A stretch of 64,000 nucleotides of DNA from Armatimonadota bacterium (GTDB lineage Bacteria > Armatimonadota > Fimbriimonadia > Fimbriimonadales > Fimbriimonadaceae): NCBI GenBank assembly GCA_037138755.1, contig JBAXHT010000002.1, positions 62,001 through 126,000 on the forward strand, written 5' to 3'. The position numbers and the translations under genes were made by a program. This document shows, piece after piece, positions 53,855 to 63,027 of this stretch (position 1 is its first letter; every line of letters begins with the position of its first letter). The notes under the pieces are model-generated. The model was given only the letters and a program-made list of their open reading frames with translations. It had not been told where the DNA came from and did no database searches.

Positions 53855-54478
53855 TCAGTCTCTCAAGGCTCTTGCCTGGTACATCACCTGAGCGAGGCGT
53901 TCGAGGGTTTCCATGCGGTTGAAGGCTTCCTCTAGGCTTGAACCGACGGTTGTGGCGCCGTGGCGAGCGAGGAGGAACGCGTTGTGATTTGGCAAGAACG
54001 GAAGGAAGCTGGCGGGGACTTCCTCCGTTCCGGGAGTTGCGTAGGGCAGCAGGGCCGGCTGTCCGACGATGAACAATCCCTCTGGGCTACTGCTAAGGTC
54101 CAGCGGGGTTTCAGCGTATGCGTAGCTCGTAGCGAACGGTGGATGCGCGTGGACGACAGCCGAGACATCGGGGCGAGCCGCATAAATTCCGAGATGCATT
54201 TTGATTTCGGAGCTTGCCTTAAGCGCCGGACTTGCTACGCCTTGGTCGCGAAAGCCCATGCGTCCCGATTGTGAACCCTGCTGATTACCGTTGGAGTCAA
54301 TCAGGACTAACTGACTTGGTTTCAAATGCCCTTTGGCGAGGCCTGAGGGAGTGCAGATGAAGAGGTTTTCTTCAAGCCTTACCGAGAGATTGCCTTCGAT
54401 CCCGCCGATTAGACCGCGAGCCCAGAGCAGGGCGGCATATTCGCAGATTTCGATTCTCAAGCGGCTTTCGTCGGGCAC
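53855..54478 (-). CDS. Class II aldolase/adducin family protein
   Basis: 207 aa from GTG 54478, 7 bases after the upstream stop (TTG 54481 also possible). Zinc ligands: Glu in SSEIKMHLGIYA, His-x-His in VVHAHPPFATSYAYAE and His in LLARHGATTVG. N-terminal IGGIEGNLSVRLEENLFICTPSG is the usual phosphate-binding part. Members include fuculose-1-phosphate and methylthioribulose-1-phosphate dehydratase-type enzymes; the substrate is not readable. Continues the minus-strand cluster. Confidence 0.9.
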   Translation of the reverse strand: MPDESRLRIEICEYAALLWARGLIGGIEGNLSVRLEENLFICTPSGLAKGHLKPSQLVLIDSNGNQQGSQSGRMGFRDQGVASPALKASSEIKMHLGIYAARPDVSAVVHAHPPFATSYAYAETPLDLSSSPEGLFIVGQPALLPYATPGTEEVPASFLPFLPNHNAFLLARHGATTVGSSLEEAFNRMETLERLAQVMYQARALRD

Positions 54479-54485
54479 CAATCTA

Positions 54486-54992
54486 TTATGAACGGGCGCG
54501 CAATTCAGCCGCGATCTGAGGACCGAGCAGGTTATCCGAAGAATCTGAAGAGCGATGTTCGAAAACAACCTCGCCATCCTGATTCAAGATGAAGACGCCG
54601 GCGAGCTGCATCGGGTCAGCGTTTGGCAATCCTTCACGATGACCAGCCCTTAGGGCATTGATGCCTCTGTTGACCACACGACGATTAACAAACTGTCCAA
54701 AGGAGGCTCGACGGAGGCCGAATTGTTGGAACAGTCCCTTGGTGGGATCTGAGATGATGGTCTGCGGGACTTCCATACGTTTCTTGAACTCGACTGTATC
54801 TTTCTGGTCGCCCATCCCTACAAGAACGATGTTATCGTCCTTAAACTCCCGAAGGCTTGCGAGTTGCTCTCGACAAAAAATGCAGCCGTAATGGCGCATA
54901 AAGACAAGTGCAAGCGGACGATCCGCGTAGAGAGAATCTAGGTTAACCGATTCGCCAGAATCGAGATTGACGATGGCATACGGCGCGCGCAC
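54486..54992 (-). CDS. AhpC/TSA-type redoxin (PRXL2-like)
   Basis: 168 aa. Thioredoxin fold with MRHYGCIFCREQLASLREFK (CIFC active site) and GLFQQFGLRR. Relatives are the AhpC-TSA_2/PRXL2 group of cytosolic peroxiredoxin-like proteins. No signal peptide. Encoded between rpoD and the aldolase, 20 bases after rpoD. Confidence 0.88.
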   Translation of the reverse strand: MRAPYAIVNLDSGESVNLDSLYADRPLALVFMRHYGCIFCREQLASLREFKDDNIVLVGMGDQKDTVEFKKRMEVPQTIISDPTKGLFQQFGLRRASFGQFVNRRVVNRGINALRAGHREGLPNADPMQLAGVFILNQDGEVVFEHRSSDSSDNLLGPQIAAELRARS

Positions 54993-55012
54993 GATTTATC
55001 TTACGCCAGACG

Positions 55013-56050
55013 CTATGCGCAGTGTGCCGAATCGTCCAACAATTCCCGGAGAGGCTTAATCCGAGAGGGATGCTTCAGTTTTTTGAGCGATTTTTGCTCA
55101 ATCTGGCGGATTCGCTCCCGAGTCACATTGAAGTGCCTGGCGACGTCTTCCAGGGTTCTGGGGTTACCATCGACGAGCCCGAAACGGAGCATAATCACTC
55201 CCTTTTCTCGCTCCGTAAGAGTATCCAGGACAGATTCGATTTGATCCCTCACAATGCTCTTGAACGCGGTTTCCATCGGGGTTTCTTCTTCTTTGTTTTG
55301 AACGAAGTCACCCAGGCCGAGGTCCTCGCTGTCTCCAACCGGCGCATCGAGTGAGATCGTGTTGACAGTAGCTCGCTGAAAGTCACTCAGACGCTCGGGA
55401 GTGATGTTGAGTTTGTTGCTCAACTCACCGAGAGTAGCATCCCGGCCCAACTCTTGCTGGAGTTGTCCGGCAACCTTCATCATTCGGTTTACGGCTTCGA
55501 GAGTATGGACCGGAACTCGGATGGTTCGACCGTGATCGCATATCGCTCGCGAAATCGCTTGTCGTATCCACCAGGTTGCATAGGTGCTGAACCGGAAGCC
55601 TCGTTCGGAGTCAAATTTCTCAACTGCCCTGATCAGCCCCATGTTGCCTTCTTGAATCAGGTCCTGGAGCGAGAGACCCCGGCCGACGAATCGCTTTGCA
55701 ACGCTAACTACCAAGCGGAGATTCGATTCAATCAGCAGCTGTTTGCAGTCGACACAACCGTCCGCTGCGTGCTGGGCGAGTTCGAGTTCCTGATCTCCTT
55801 TAAGGAGCGCGATCCGACCGATGCGCCGAAACCAGGTGTGCACAGAATCTTCAAACTCATCAGGGTGCTGTCCGAACAGCGGAACGGATTCGCCCTCTTC
55901 GTCCAGCAAAACCGGTTTTTGACGTTCCAAATTTGCTAACGCGATTCTTCGAGCTGGGCACCTTTGTGGTCTCCTCGGCTCGTTCGTCGCGATGGTAAGT
56001 TTCCCCTCTTCTCCCAACATCGCAGATGATTCCAATACGGCTACCATCAT
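55013..56050 (-). CDS. rpoD: RNA polymerase primary sigma factor, short form
   Basis: Group 1 sigma factor, 345 aa. Region 1.2 ([20 protein letters not shown]), 2.1-2.4 ([51 protein letters not shown]), region 3 and 4.2 ([20 protein letters not shown]) are complete. Region 1.1 is essentially absent: only about 60 residues precede region 1.2. It follows dnaG by 57 bases, the macromolecular-synthesis order. Met11 (56020) is another possible start. Confidence 0.94.
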   Translation of the reverse strand: MMVAVLESSAMLGEEGKLTIATNEPRRPQRCPARRIALANLERQKPVLLDEEGESVPLFGQHPDEFEDSVHTWFRRIGRIALLKGDQELELAQHAADGCVDCKQLLIESNLRLVVSVAKRFVGRGLSLQDLIQEGNMGLIRAVEKFDSERGFRFSTYATWWIRQAISRAICDHGRTIRVPVHTLEAVNRMMKVAGQLQQELGRDATLGELSNKLNITPERLSDFQRATVNTISLDAPVGDSEDLGLGDFVQNKEEETPMETAFKSIVRDQIESVLDTLTEREKGVIMLRFGLVDGNPRTLEDVARHFNVTRERIRQIEQKSLKKLKHPSRIKPLRELLDDSAHCA

Positions 56051-56107
56051 ACGAAAAAAATGATGGCAAACAGTGAAATCTGAGGAACTTTTCTTAAAGT
56101 TTTGGCG

Positions 56108-57835
56108 TTAGTCGCCCCGACCACCCAGCCGCCGGTTCTTGATTTCCTGTTTGAGGGCCTTTAGTCGCTTCCACTCCTTGTAGATCTCAGGATCGTCGTT
56201 ACCGACTAAACGTTCTGAAACTGAGCGAATTTGCGTGTCTAGCATCGCTAAACGAAGCGAATCGATGACTTCATCCGTTCTTTCTTGCTGGGGAATGGCC
56301 GCATCTAGCTCGATCAGAATTCCTTGAATATCTTCCGGAAGATCATCGAAGCCCCCAGCTTCCTCCAGTGCGTTTGCGACAATTCTTGCCGTTCCCGTTT
56401 GCCAAAGCTCCGTCTCCTTGAGGAGAGGCTGGATGAGCACCCTACGTTCGGGCTCGAGCCAAATGACGAGAAGAATCTGCTCGGCCTTTTGGAGCGAACT
56501 CGCAGAACGTTTGATTTTAGGAGCGGATGGGAGCTCCCCGTTCTTGATTCCCTTCTGAGCCGCCCTTCGGTGCTTGTTGACTTCCCTCCTCAGGGCAGCG
56601 GCGGCGGACTGGGAGTTTGGGATAGCCGGATGCTGTCCAGCTAGGCGGAGGATGTGGCGCTCGAGGTCGAGCTCGGTGGGGGCTTTGGCAAGCACCAGCG
56701 GGATCTGCTCCCAGAATTCGTCGCTCGCAATGCCGGTTCGAGATTCAAGGAGGCGAATTTCAAAGTCGAAGGGCGTTTCTGCTTTGGTCACTGCTTCCTG
56801 AACCGCCTCAGCTCCTTTTTGCCTTAGAAGCGTGTCGGGGTCTTCGCCTTGGGGCATGAGGGCGATTCGGCACTGAAGTCCGACTTCGCCAAGGATTTCG
56901 ACAGCGCGCATCGCGGCTTTTTCGCCGGCTTTGTCGGCGTCGTAAAGGATTGTGACTTTGTCGCAGAACCGTTTGAGGAGCTTTGCGTGGTCCTCGGCGA
57001 GGGAGGTTCCGAGGCTGGCGACGGCCTCTTTAACTCCGGCTCTGTGGCAGGCAATGACGTCGAGATAGCCCTCGACGAGCACAGCATGACGCTCCTTCAT
57101 CATCCGATCGCGGGCTTTGTGGAATCCGTAGAGCACCCGACTTTTCCGATAGAGCGGAGTGTCGGAGCTGTTGATATACTTCGGCGTGCCATCGCCAAGG
57201 ACCCGGCCACCGAAACCAACAAGGTCGCCCCTATCGTCCCTGATTGGAAACATCAAACGGGAGAAGAACTTATCGCGATAGCCGGTCTGCTGGTCGCCTT
57301 GCACCAAGAAGAGCCGTTCGGCTTCGGCGAGCTGGTGTCCGTCCCTCTTGAGTTGGCTGACGAGGGCTTCCCTCACGTCGGGGGCATAGCCGAGTTCCCA
57401 TTCCTCTATGACGGATTGGGGAATATCGCGGTTTTCGCAGTACGCCTTTGCCGTAGAGGACTTGTTCAGCTCGTTGCGATAGAAAATGAGAGCCGACTGC
57501 ATTGTAGCTAGCCAGCCTTCCCTTTCGGATTTATCTTGAGCTGGACCAGAGTAGGAAGTGAGCTTGACCCCGGCTTGATCGGCGAGTAATTGCAGAGCTT
57601 CGCGGAACTCAAGACCCTGAGTCTTCATCGTCCAGGTGAAGACATCGCCCTTCTCTCCGCACGAAAAACACGTGTACCGACCCAGAGCGGGGTTGACATA
57701 AAAAGACGGGGATTTGTCGTCGTGAAACGGACAAAGCCCCGTATAGTTTTTTCCAGAACGTTTGAGACGAACGCGCTGAGAGACTAGATCGACCAAGTCG
57801 ATGCGTCGTCTTATCTCATCGCGATCGTCATTCAA
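56108..57835 (-). CDS. dnaG: DNA primase
   Basis: 575-aa primase that makes RNA primers for replication. N-terminal zinc ribbon with Cys35, His38, Cys56 and Cys59. The TOPRIM catalytic core is AVLVEGYLDVIACHRAG and LYDADKAGEKAAMRAVEI. The C-terminal part is a short DnaB-binding-type helical region. Lies seven bases after the Gly-rich gene and 57 before rpoD. Confidence 0.95.
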   Translation of the reverse strand: MNDDRDEIRRRIDLVDLVSQRVRLKRSGKNYTGLCPFHDDKSPSFYVNPALGRYTCFSCGEKGDVFTWTMKTQGLEFREALQLLADQAGVKLTSYSGPAQDKSEREGWLATMQSALIFYRNELNKSSTAKAYCENRDIPQSVIEEWELGYAPDVREALVSQLKRDGHQLAEAERLFLVQGDQQTGYRDKFFSRLMFPIRDDRGDLVGFGGRVLGDGTPKYINSSDTPLYRKSRVLYGFHKARDRMMKERHAVLVEGYLDVIACHRAGVKEAVASLGTSLAEDHAKLLKRFCDKVTILYDADKAGEKAAMRAVEILGEVGLQCRIALMPQGEDPDTLLRQKGAEAVQEAVTKAETPFDFEIRLLESRTGIASDEFWEQIPLVLAKAPTELDLERHILRLAGQHPAIPNSQSAAAALRREVNKHRRAAQKGIKNGELPSAPKIKRSASSLQKAEQILLVIWLEPERRVLIQPLLKETELWQTGTARIVANALEEAGGFDDLPEDIQGILIELDAAIPQQERTDEVIDSLRLAMLDTQIRSVSERLVGNDDPEIYKEWKRLKALKQEIKNRRLGGRGD

Positions 57836-57841
57836 CTAACC

Positions 57842-58762
57842 TTACTTCTTGCCCGCGGAGACAACGATTCCGGTGACCACGTGAGGAGTCTTTCCTCCCA
57901 GTTGGGTCAGTCGGAATGCCACTCGGCTTCGGGTGAGGAATCGGATGGTGAAGTTGTTTCCAGCGAGGTCGTAGCCATCTGGCTCGTTCGCAGGAGCGTA
58001 CTTGTTCATCACGGTTTGGAAGGTGTTTCCGAAACCGACACCGCGCTTGGTCGAGATGTTCTTGTTGACAAGACCGATTGCTTCGATTTGGAGGACTCGA
58101 TTGAACTTGTCGATGACGAAAGCTAATTTAGTTCCGTTCTTGGTGTACTGCCATCGAGTGAAGGTTGTAGTTTCAGCAGCGGTGTTCCCACCTCCGCCTC
58201 CACCTGGAGCTGCTGCTCCGTCTCCATCTTTCCCGCCGCCTGCACCTCCCGGAGGTGCATCCGGTGAAGCCATACCTTGAGCACCTCGCTGGCGGTCTGG
58301 AAGTGGGAGCCACAGATTTGCATCGCCCGTGAGGTCACCAGGGAAAATATTCGCTTGAGGGGGTGCCGCACCTCCGCGTCCTCCGCCACTACCACCGCTC
58401 GGTCGTCCACCGCGCTGTCCGGCACCTGCTCCGCCGCCACCTGGTCCACCAAATCCACCTGGAGGGCCGTCGCCACCGTCACCACCCGAGGTGGTTGTCG
58501 CCCCGACAGTGATCGATCCGATCGATTCTGGGTTGCCGTAGAGTTTTAGAACCTTGAGTCCGCTGTCGTAGAGGTTGATCCCGGCGAGCCCAGTCTCGGC
58601 ACCAGTGCCGCGAACTGCGTAGCGAACTTCGCCAGTTGACTTGCTTGCGGTTTTGCCCTTCGACTTAACCTTTGTTCCGTCGCCAGCCTGAGCTTCCTGC
58701 CCAGTTCCTAGCAACACGACCGCTAAAGCGGCAGAGAGTGCGATAAATTTCGACTGTTTCAA
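57842..58762 (-). CDS. Exported Gly-rich linker protein
   Basis: 306 aa from TTG 58762 (GGAGG 11 bases upstream; an in-frame TTG at 58780 is longer). Signal peptide [19 protein letters not shown]. Residues about 100-180 are a Gly/Pro-rich linker ([20 protein letters not shown]) between two beta domains ([20 protein letters not shown], and [20 protein letters not shown]). The C-terminal domain resembles SmpA/OmlA-like folds tentatively. Transcribed just ahead of dnaG, an unusual position for a secreted protein. Confidence 0.7.
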   Translation of the reverse strand: MKQSKFIALSAALAVVLLGTGQEAQAGDGTKVKSKGKTASKSTGEVRYAVRGTGAETGLAGINLYDSGLKVLKLYGNPESIGSITVGATTTSGGDGGDGPPGGFGGPGGGGAGAGQRGGRPSGGSGGGRGGAAPPQANIFPGDLTGDANLWLPLPDRQRGAQGMASPDAPPGGAGGGKDGDGAAAPGGGGGGNTAAETTTFTRWQYTKNGTKLAFVIDKFNRVLQIEAIGLVNKNISTKRGVGFGNTFQTVMNKYAPANEPDGYDLAGNNFTIRFLTRSRVAFRLTQLGGKTPHVVTGIVVSAGKK

Positions 58763-58928
58763 ATCTGTTCTGGCCTCCAAACCTAAAAAGACTTCGCGAA
58801 GTCCCTGGATCGGAAGTATAGACGATGCCTCCTGGCAATTGGTGACACCTCTGACGAAAAACCCTAAGATTTTGGGATTGGAAAGGTACGCTCACACGTA
58901 TTCCCTAGTGGAGATATTGAGAAATACA

Positions 58929-59255
58929 ATGGCAGCAGACCTCGCAATCAACACCGCAGCTGAGTTCCAGGAGAAGGTCCTGAACTCCGACGTTCCCGTC
59001 CTCGTGGACTTCTGGGCTCCGTGGTGCGGGCCATGCAAGATGATCGGACCTTCGGTCGAAGAGCTTGCAACCGAGTACGCCGGAAAGGCCAAGGTCTTCA
59101 AGGTTGACGTTGATGTGAACGGCGAAGTCGCCCAGAACTACGGCATCATGAGCATCCCTGCTCTTCTCGTTTTCAAGGGCGGAAAGGTTGTTGACAAGCA
59201 AGTCGGTGCGGCTCCAAAAGCAGCCCTCGCTGGTTTGATCGATCGAGCTCTCTAA
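58929..59255 (+). CDS. trxA: Thioredoxin
   Basis: TrxA, 108 aa, cytoplasmic disulfide reductase. [20 protein letters not shown] holds the CGPC site and [20 protein letters not shown] the cis-Pro. Normal length. ATG 58929 is chosen over 58839, which would add 30 residues unlike the family. Divergent from the Gly-rich gene. Electron donor for DsbD is one likely role. Confidence 0.95.
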   Translation: MAADLAINTAAEFQEKVLNSDVPVLVDFWAPWCGPCKMIGPSVEELATEYAGKAKVFKVDVDVNGEVAQNYGIMSIPALLVFKGGKVVDKQVGAAPKAALAGLIDRAL

Positions 59256-59279
59256 GCAATCTGAATCAACGCAAGCCTG

Positions 59280-59312
59280 AAACCCCTCCGGCCTGACGGT
59301 CGTAGGGGTTTT
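59280..59312 (+). terminator. Rho-independent terminator of trxA
   Basis: AAACCCCT and AGGGGTTT form an 8-bp stem around a structured loop, followed by TTTCG. Separates trxA from murJ. Confidence 0.75.
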
Positions 59313-59354
59313 CGCTTGCTTGGGCGATCTCTGCCACAATAACAGCGAGCAGTT

Positions 59355-60977
59355 ATGAGTGAAATCCCAGCGTCACCAGTCGAAGAGTCTCCGGGTTCCG
59401 GAGTCGGGCGGGCGGGGACGATTATGGTGGCTTCGCTGCTGCTCAGCCGGGTTCTAGGGTTGGTGCGAGATTCGGTGATTAGCGGCTACTATGGGCGATC
59501 TGAATTCACCGATGCCTACAACCTAGCCTTCCAAATTCCGGACATCCTTTTCATGCTCGTCAGTGGTGGCGCGCTCAGTTCGGCGTTTATTCCGGTGTTT
59601 AGCGAGTACTGGCACACGGACCGGCGGCAGGAAGCCTGGAAGGTGTTCAGCACGGTGTTGACGATTATGTCAACTGTGGTTCTGCTGTTCATTTCGGTCT
59701 GTTTCGTTCTTGCGGTGCCGCTCACTAAGTTGGTGGCAGCCGGGAAGCTGACGATGAATCCGGAGTTGATTCCGCTCATTGCCAGGATGAGTCAGATTCT
59801 GCTTCCAGCGCAGTTTGCGTTCTTCATCGGTGGGCTAATGATGGGGACGTTGTACGCTCGTAAGGTCTTTTCAATACCGGGGCTAGGGCCAAACATTTAC
59901 AACATCGGCATCATTTTTGGTGCCTCCGTGATTGGTCACTTCTTCGGAAAGGGAGTCGAGGGGATTTGTTGGGGCGCGACCATCGGGGCAATTTTGGGGA
60001 ACCTGGTGGTTCCGTTTGTTGTGATTCGCCGGATGGGGATGGAGTTCACGCCCTCTTTTGATACATCCCATGAAGGCGTTCGGAAGGTTTTCCGGCTGAT
60101 GCTTCCGGTTATCTTGGGGCTCTCGCTTCCGAGCGTCTTTAGCATGATTATCCGATACTTCGGCTCTTTTTATCCGGACGGAACCAACTCGACCTTGGAC
60201 TACGCGAATAAGCTCATGCAGGCACCACTGGGGATCTTTGGTCAGTCGCTTGCCTTGGCGGTCTTTCCCGTTTTCACTCAGTTCTTTACTCAAGGGCGGA
60301 TGGACTTGTTCCGGAAGCAGCTTGATTCAACGATGAGAACAGTCATGTATCTCACAGTTCCGGCGAGCGTGCTGATGGCGATGCTCGCCCCGCAGATTGT
60401 GTCGGCGTTTTTCAGGCATGGCGCTTTTAAGATTGAGGATGTGCCGCCGGTTGCTCTCTGCCTTCGCTTCTTCTGCATCGGAATCTGGGCTTGGTGTTTG
60501 CATCCCGTCATCATGCGGGCGTTCTACTCGATTCAGGATACAAAGACTCCGGTGATCATCGGGACGGTGACCACTGGCATTTTCGTGTTGATCATCCTCG
60601 CTCTGAGGGGCTCGATGGGTTATCTCGCTCTGCCGCTAGCGGGTTCGATTGCTCCGATGATCATGGTTTTGATGATGGCGGTCGTTCTGACCCCGCGTAT
60701 CGGGGGGATTGACATTAAGGGGCTGGCGGTGACGCTTGGGAAGGCGTTTGTTGGTTCACTCTCGGTTGTGGCGGTCGGATTGGTGGTGGCGAATAGCTCG
60801 CTTGGTTCGTTGGAGCAGGGCAAAGTTCCGACGTTGCTGATCACGCTCGGCGCGTTCCTGATCTCGATGTGGGGCTACTATTTCATCACCAAGGCTTTGG
60901 GGATGCCTGAGTCGGCTTACGTTGAGCGGGCGATGGGAAAGATTAGTCGGAAGTTGGAAGCCGGAAGTCGGAAGTAG
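59355..60977 (+). CDS. murJ: Lipid II flippase MurJ
   Basis: 540-aa MurJ/MviN, MOP-family exporter moving lipid II to the periplasm for peptidoglycan. N-terminal SLLLSRVLGLVRDSVISGYY and FTDAYNLAFQIPDILFMLVS match the family, and LPVILGLSLPSVFSMIIRYF lies in helix 7. The last residues SRKLEAGSRK are encoded by a heptamer repeat (60947-60974). GCGAGCAG precedes ATG. First gene after the trxA terminator. Confidence 0.94.
   Translation: MSEIPASPVEESPGSGVGRAGTIMVASLLLSRVLGLVRDSVISGYYGRSEFTDAYNLAFQIPDILFMLVSGGALSSAFIPVFSEYWHTDRRQEAWKVFSTVLTIMSTVVLLFISVCFVLAVPLTKLVAAGKLTMNPELIPLIARMSQILLPAQFAFFIGGLMMGTLYARKVFSIPGLGPNIYNIGIIFGASVIGHFFGKGVEGICWGATIGAILGNLVVPFVVIRRMGMEFTPSFDTSHEGVRKVFRLMLPVILGLSLPSVFSMIIRYFGSFYPDGTNSTLDYANKLMQAPLGIFGQSLALAVFPVFTQFFTQGRMDLFRKQLDSTMRTVMYLTVPASVLMAMLAPQIVSAFFRHGAFKIEDVPPVALCLRFFCIGIWAWCLHPVIMRAFYSIQDTKTPVIIGTVTTGIFVLIILALRGSMGYLALPLAGSIAPMIMVLMMAVVLTPRIGGIDIKGLAVTLGKAFVGSLSVVAVGLVVANSSLGSLEQGKVPTLLITLGAFLISMWGYYFITKALGMPESAYVERAMGKISRKLEAGSRK
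60947..60974. repeat. Heptamer tandem repeat forming the 3' end of murJ
   Basis: TCGGAAG, TTGGAAG, CCGGAAG, TCGGAAG directly before the stop TAG. Same NNGGAAG/NNGGAGG family as 43466-43493. Encodes SRKLEAGSRK. Confidence 0.7.
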
Positions 60978-60989
60978 GTTCAGTTCAGC

Positions 60990-61018
60990 TTGCGCCCTAA
61001 ACCTTTCCGCAGTAAACT
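60990..61018 (+). promoter_or_regulatory. Leaderless promoter of the S13 peptidase gene
   Basis: TTGCGC (60990-60995), 17-base spacer, TAAACT (61013-61018), ending 6 bases before ATG 61025. No Shine-Dalgarno. Confidence 0.45.
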
Positions 61019-61024
61019 CCGAGC

Positions 61025-62260
61025 ATGATTACCGGCACGCTTGCCGCCTCGATAATCCTGGCACAAAAGGGTTGGGGAGCGGCCTTGGATGACTCCAAGC
61101 TCAAGGGGGCGATTGTTGGAGCGGTGGTGATGGACACCAGCGGGAAAGTCCTGTTTGAGCGGAATGGCACCACGAGGCTGATGCCGGCGAGTAACGAGAA
61201 GCTGGTCACCTGCGCCTTTGCGCTCAACACCTTTGGTCCGGAAAAAAAGTTCACGACACGATTCATGGTGGGGCCGATGGTAGCCGCAATCTCCGCCGAA
61301 GGCGATCCGACCCTGACTCCGGAACGATTAGCACCGATCAGGGAGATGTTTGTCAAAAACAACGTCTACACTGTCGAGCTATGGGAGGCTTACCACCTCT
61401 CTCCGCCGGACTCTTGGCAGATCGGGGATCTGCCAAATCGGTACGCACCAGTCGTGCACGCCCTGACTTTTGAGAAGGCGGGAGTGGAGGCATGGCTAGG
61501 ACCCAACGGGATCAGCTTCAAGCCTTACACACCGCGGATCGACGTAGACGAATCCGATGTGACCGATGGTCAGATAGTGCCGAAATATGCGTACAACCCC
61601 GGCCAGGGCAAAATACGGCTGAACATGCCCCGGCCAAGTGCGGACCGAGTACTCGACACGATCTCTGACCCGTCGCCCTCAGACTCCGTTCTGGACTATT
61701 TGGTAGGCAAGCTGGAGTACAAACGCATGCAAAACACAAAGCGACCCTACTTGAACCAGGCACAAGAGGTCTACCTCAATAGTCCTCCGCTGAAAGAGAT
61801 TGAGGCGACGTGCCTCCAGAAAAGCGATAACTGCCTTGCTGAGCATCTCTACGCAAATGCCAACGTGAATTCAAAGGTAAAGCTCACGGATTGGCTGAGC
61901 AGCATCGGGTGGGAAAAGAACTCATTCAAAGTCGCCGATGGCTCAGGGCTTAGCCGCAAAAACAACGTCACCACGGCCAACATGGCAAAGCTCTTGAAGT
62001 GGAGTTATGACCAGCCAACCCGGCAAATATGGCTGGATTCGTTGGCAAGACCCGGCGTTGGCACGCTTGCCAATCGGCTGAAAGGGACGACTTTTTTTGG
62101 AAAAACTGGCACACTTGACATGGTGAGTGCGCTGAGTGGTTATGTACAGTGCAAGGACGGTTCACTTAAGATCGTTTCCGTGATCGTCAACCACTACGGT
62201 TGCTCGGCAGGCGAGGCTCAGAGTTGCATTGATAGGTTTATTGAAAATGTTAGGGGATAG
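61025..62260 (+). CDS. D-alanyl-D-alanine carboxypeptidase/endopeptidase (PBP4, S13)
   Basis: 411 aa, peptidase S13/class C low-molecular-weight PBP. Catalytic motifs: SxxK at Ser56-Lys59 (PASNEKLV), SxN as KSDNCLAEHLY, and KTG as FFGKTGTLDMVSALSGY. It cleaves D-Ala-D-Ala and cross-links of peptidoglycan in the periplasm. A short N-terminal hydrophobic segment (TLAASIILAQ) probably serves as signal. Shorter than E. coli DacB (477 aa) because the domain II insertion is small. Leaderless promoter. Confidence 0.9.
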   Translation: MITGTLAASIILAQKGWGAALDDSKLKGAIVGAVVMDTSGKVLFERNGTTRLMPASNEKLVTCAFALNTFGPEKKFTTRFMVGPMVAAISAEGDPTLTPERLAPIREMFVKNNVYTVELWEAYHLSPPDSWQIGDLPNRYAPVVHALTFEKAGVEAWLGPNGISFKPYTPRIDVDESDVTDGQIVPKYAYNPGQGKIRLNMPRPSADRVLDTISDPSPSDSVLDYLVGKLEYKRMQNTKRPYLNQAQEVYLNSPPLKEIEATCLQKSDNCLAEHLYANANVNSKVKLTDWLSSIGWEKNSFKVADGSGLSRKNNVTTANMAKLLKWSYDQPTRQIWLDSLARPGVGTLANRLKGTTFFGKTGTLDMVSALSGYVQCKDGSLKIVSVIVNHYGCSAGEAQSCIDRFIENVRG

Positions 62261-62297
62261 CACACAATCGGCATGGGGTTTGCGTTTAAGGAGCGTT

Positions 62298-62600
62298 ATG
62301 ACAGTCGCGTTCCCGACCAAGAGCGTATTTCTCCTGATGAGCATCGGTTTGATTGATTTGGTTTCAACCGCCGTTCTTCACTCACAGGGAAAGATCGTTG
62401 AGCTAAACCCGCTCATGCGGGTGTTCATTACGCAGTCTGAATGGCTGTTTGCCTTCGTGAAGGGTCTTACGATCGGTATTGCTTGGGCGACCATGGCTTG
62501 GTACGCCAAGCAGAACAAGGATTTTGTGAACAAAGCTTGCACCGTGGGTTCGGCGATGTATGTGCTGATCTGGTGTACTTGGTTCTTTGGGGCGGCTTAG
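62298..62600 (+). CDS. DUF5658 membrane protein
   Basis: About 100 aa from ATG 62298, which has AAGGAG four bases upstream. Three membrane segments with the family signature IDLVSTAVLH and IVELNPLM. DUF5658 proteins are short membrane proteins of unknown role. The longer frame (62229) overlaps the peptidase end. Its stop overlaps the convergent lipoprotein-like gene by 4 bases. Confidence 0.8.
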   Translation: MTVAFPTKSVFLLMSIGLIDLVSTAVLHSQGKIVELNPLMRVFITQSEWLFAFVKGLTIGIAWATMAWYAKQNKDFVNKACTVGSAMYVLIWCTWFFGAA

Positions 62601-62932
62601 GGTTTCTGCGTGGAGACCACTTGGTAGATAAGGTTTCCCGACTTTGACTCGATTCCAATGTATTTGAAGGAGGCTTCGTACCCGTTCAAAGTCTTGAATT
62701 TTTCGCCTTTTGGCACAGAAAAGGTCTCTTCATTAGAAACTTGGGAATAGTCGCCCTTGGCGAAAATCACGATCACGCACCCGGGTTCCCGTGAAGGGTA
62801 TTCGAACGGCGGTCGGGTGATGGTGGAAGGAATCTCCGTCTTCGGGGAAGTTGGCGCTGGCAGGGAGTTTTGTTGCGAGGCTCCGACCGCAAACAGGCAT
62901 AAGGCTAACGGCAACCAACTAATTCTGGTCAT
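62597..62932 (-). CDS. Small exported protein, unknown
   Basis: 111 aa with a signal peptide (MTRISWLPLALCLFAVGASQ). The mature part is Pro-rich then a small beta domain (GCVIVIFAKGDYSQVSNEET, FKTLNGYEASFKYIGIES). No family recognised. Convergent with the DUF5658 gene and divergent from the M61 peptidase gene. Confidence 0.65.
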   Translation of the reverse strand: MTRISWLPLALCLFAVGASQQNSLPAPTSPKTEIPSTITRPPFEYPSREPGCVIVIFAKGDYSQVSNEETFSVPKGEKFKTLNGYEASFKYIGIESKSGNLIYQVVSTQKP

Positions 62933-63027
62933 TTCATTACCACGGACGCATCACGAAGGATCTTGGGTTCACAGAGTTTTTATCAAGAAGAACTATTTGA
63001 GTCTCCATTCGTCAAAATGATGTTCTC

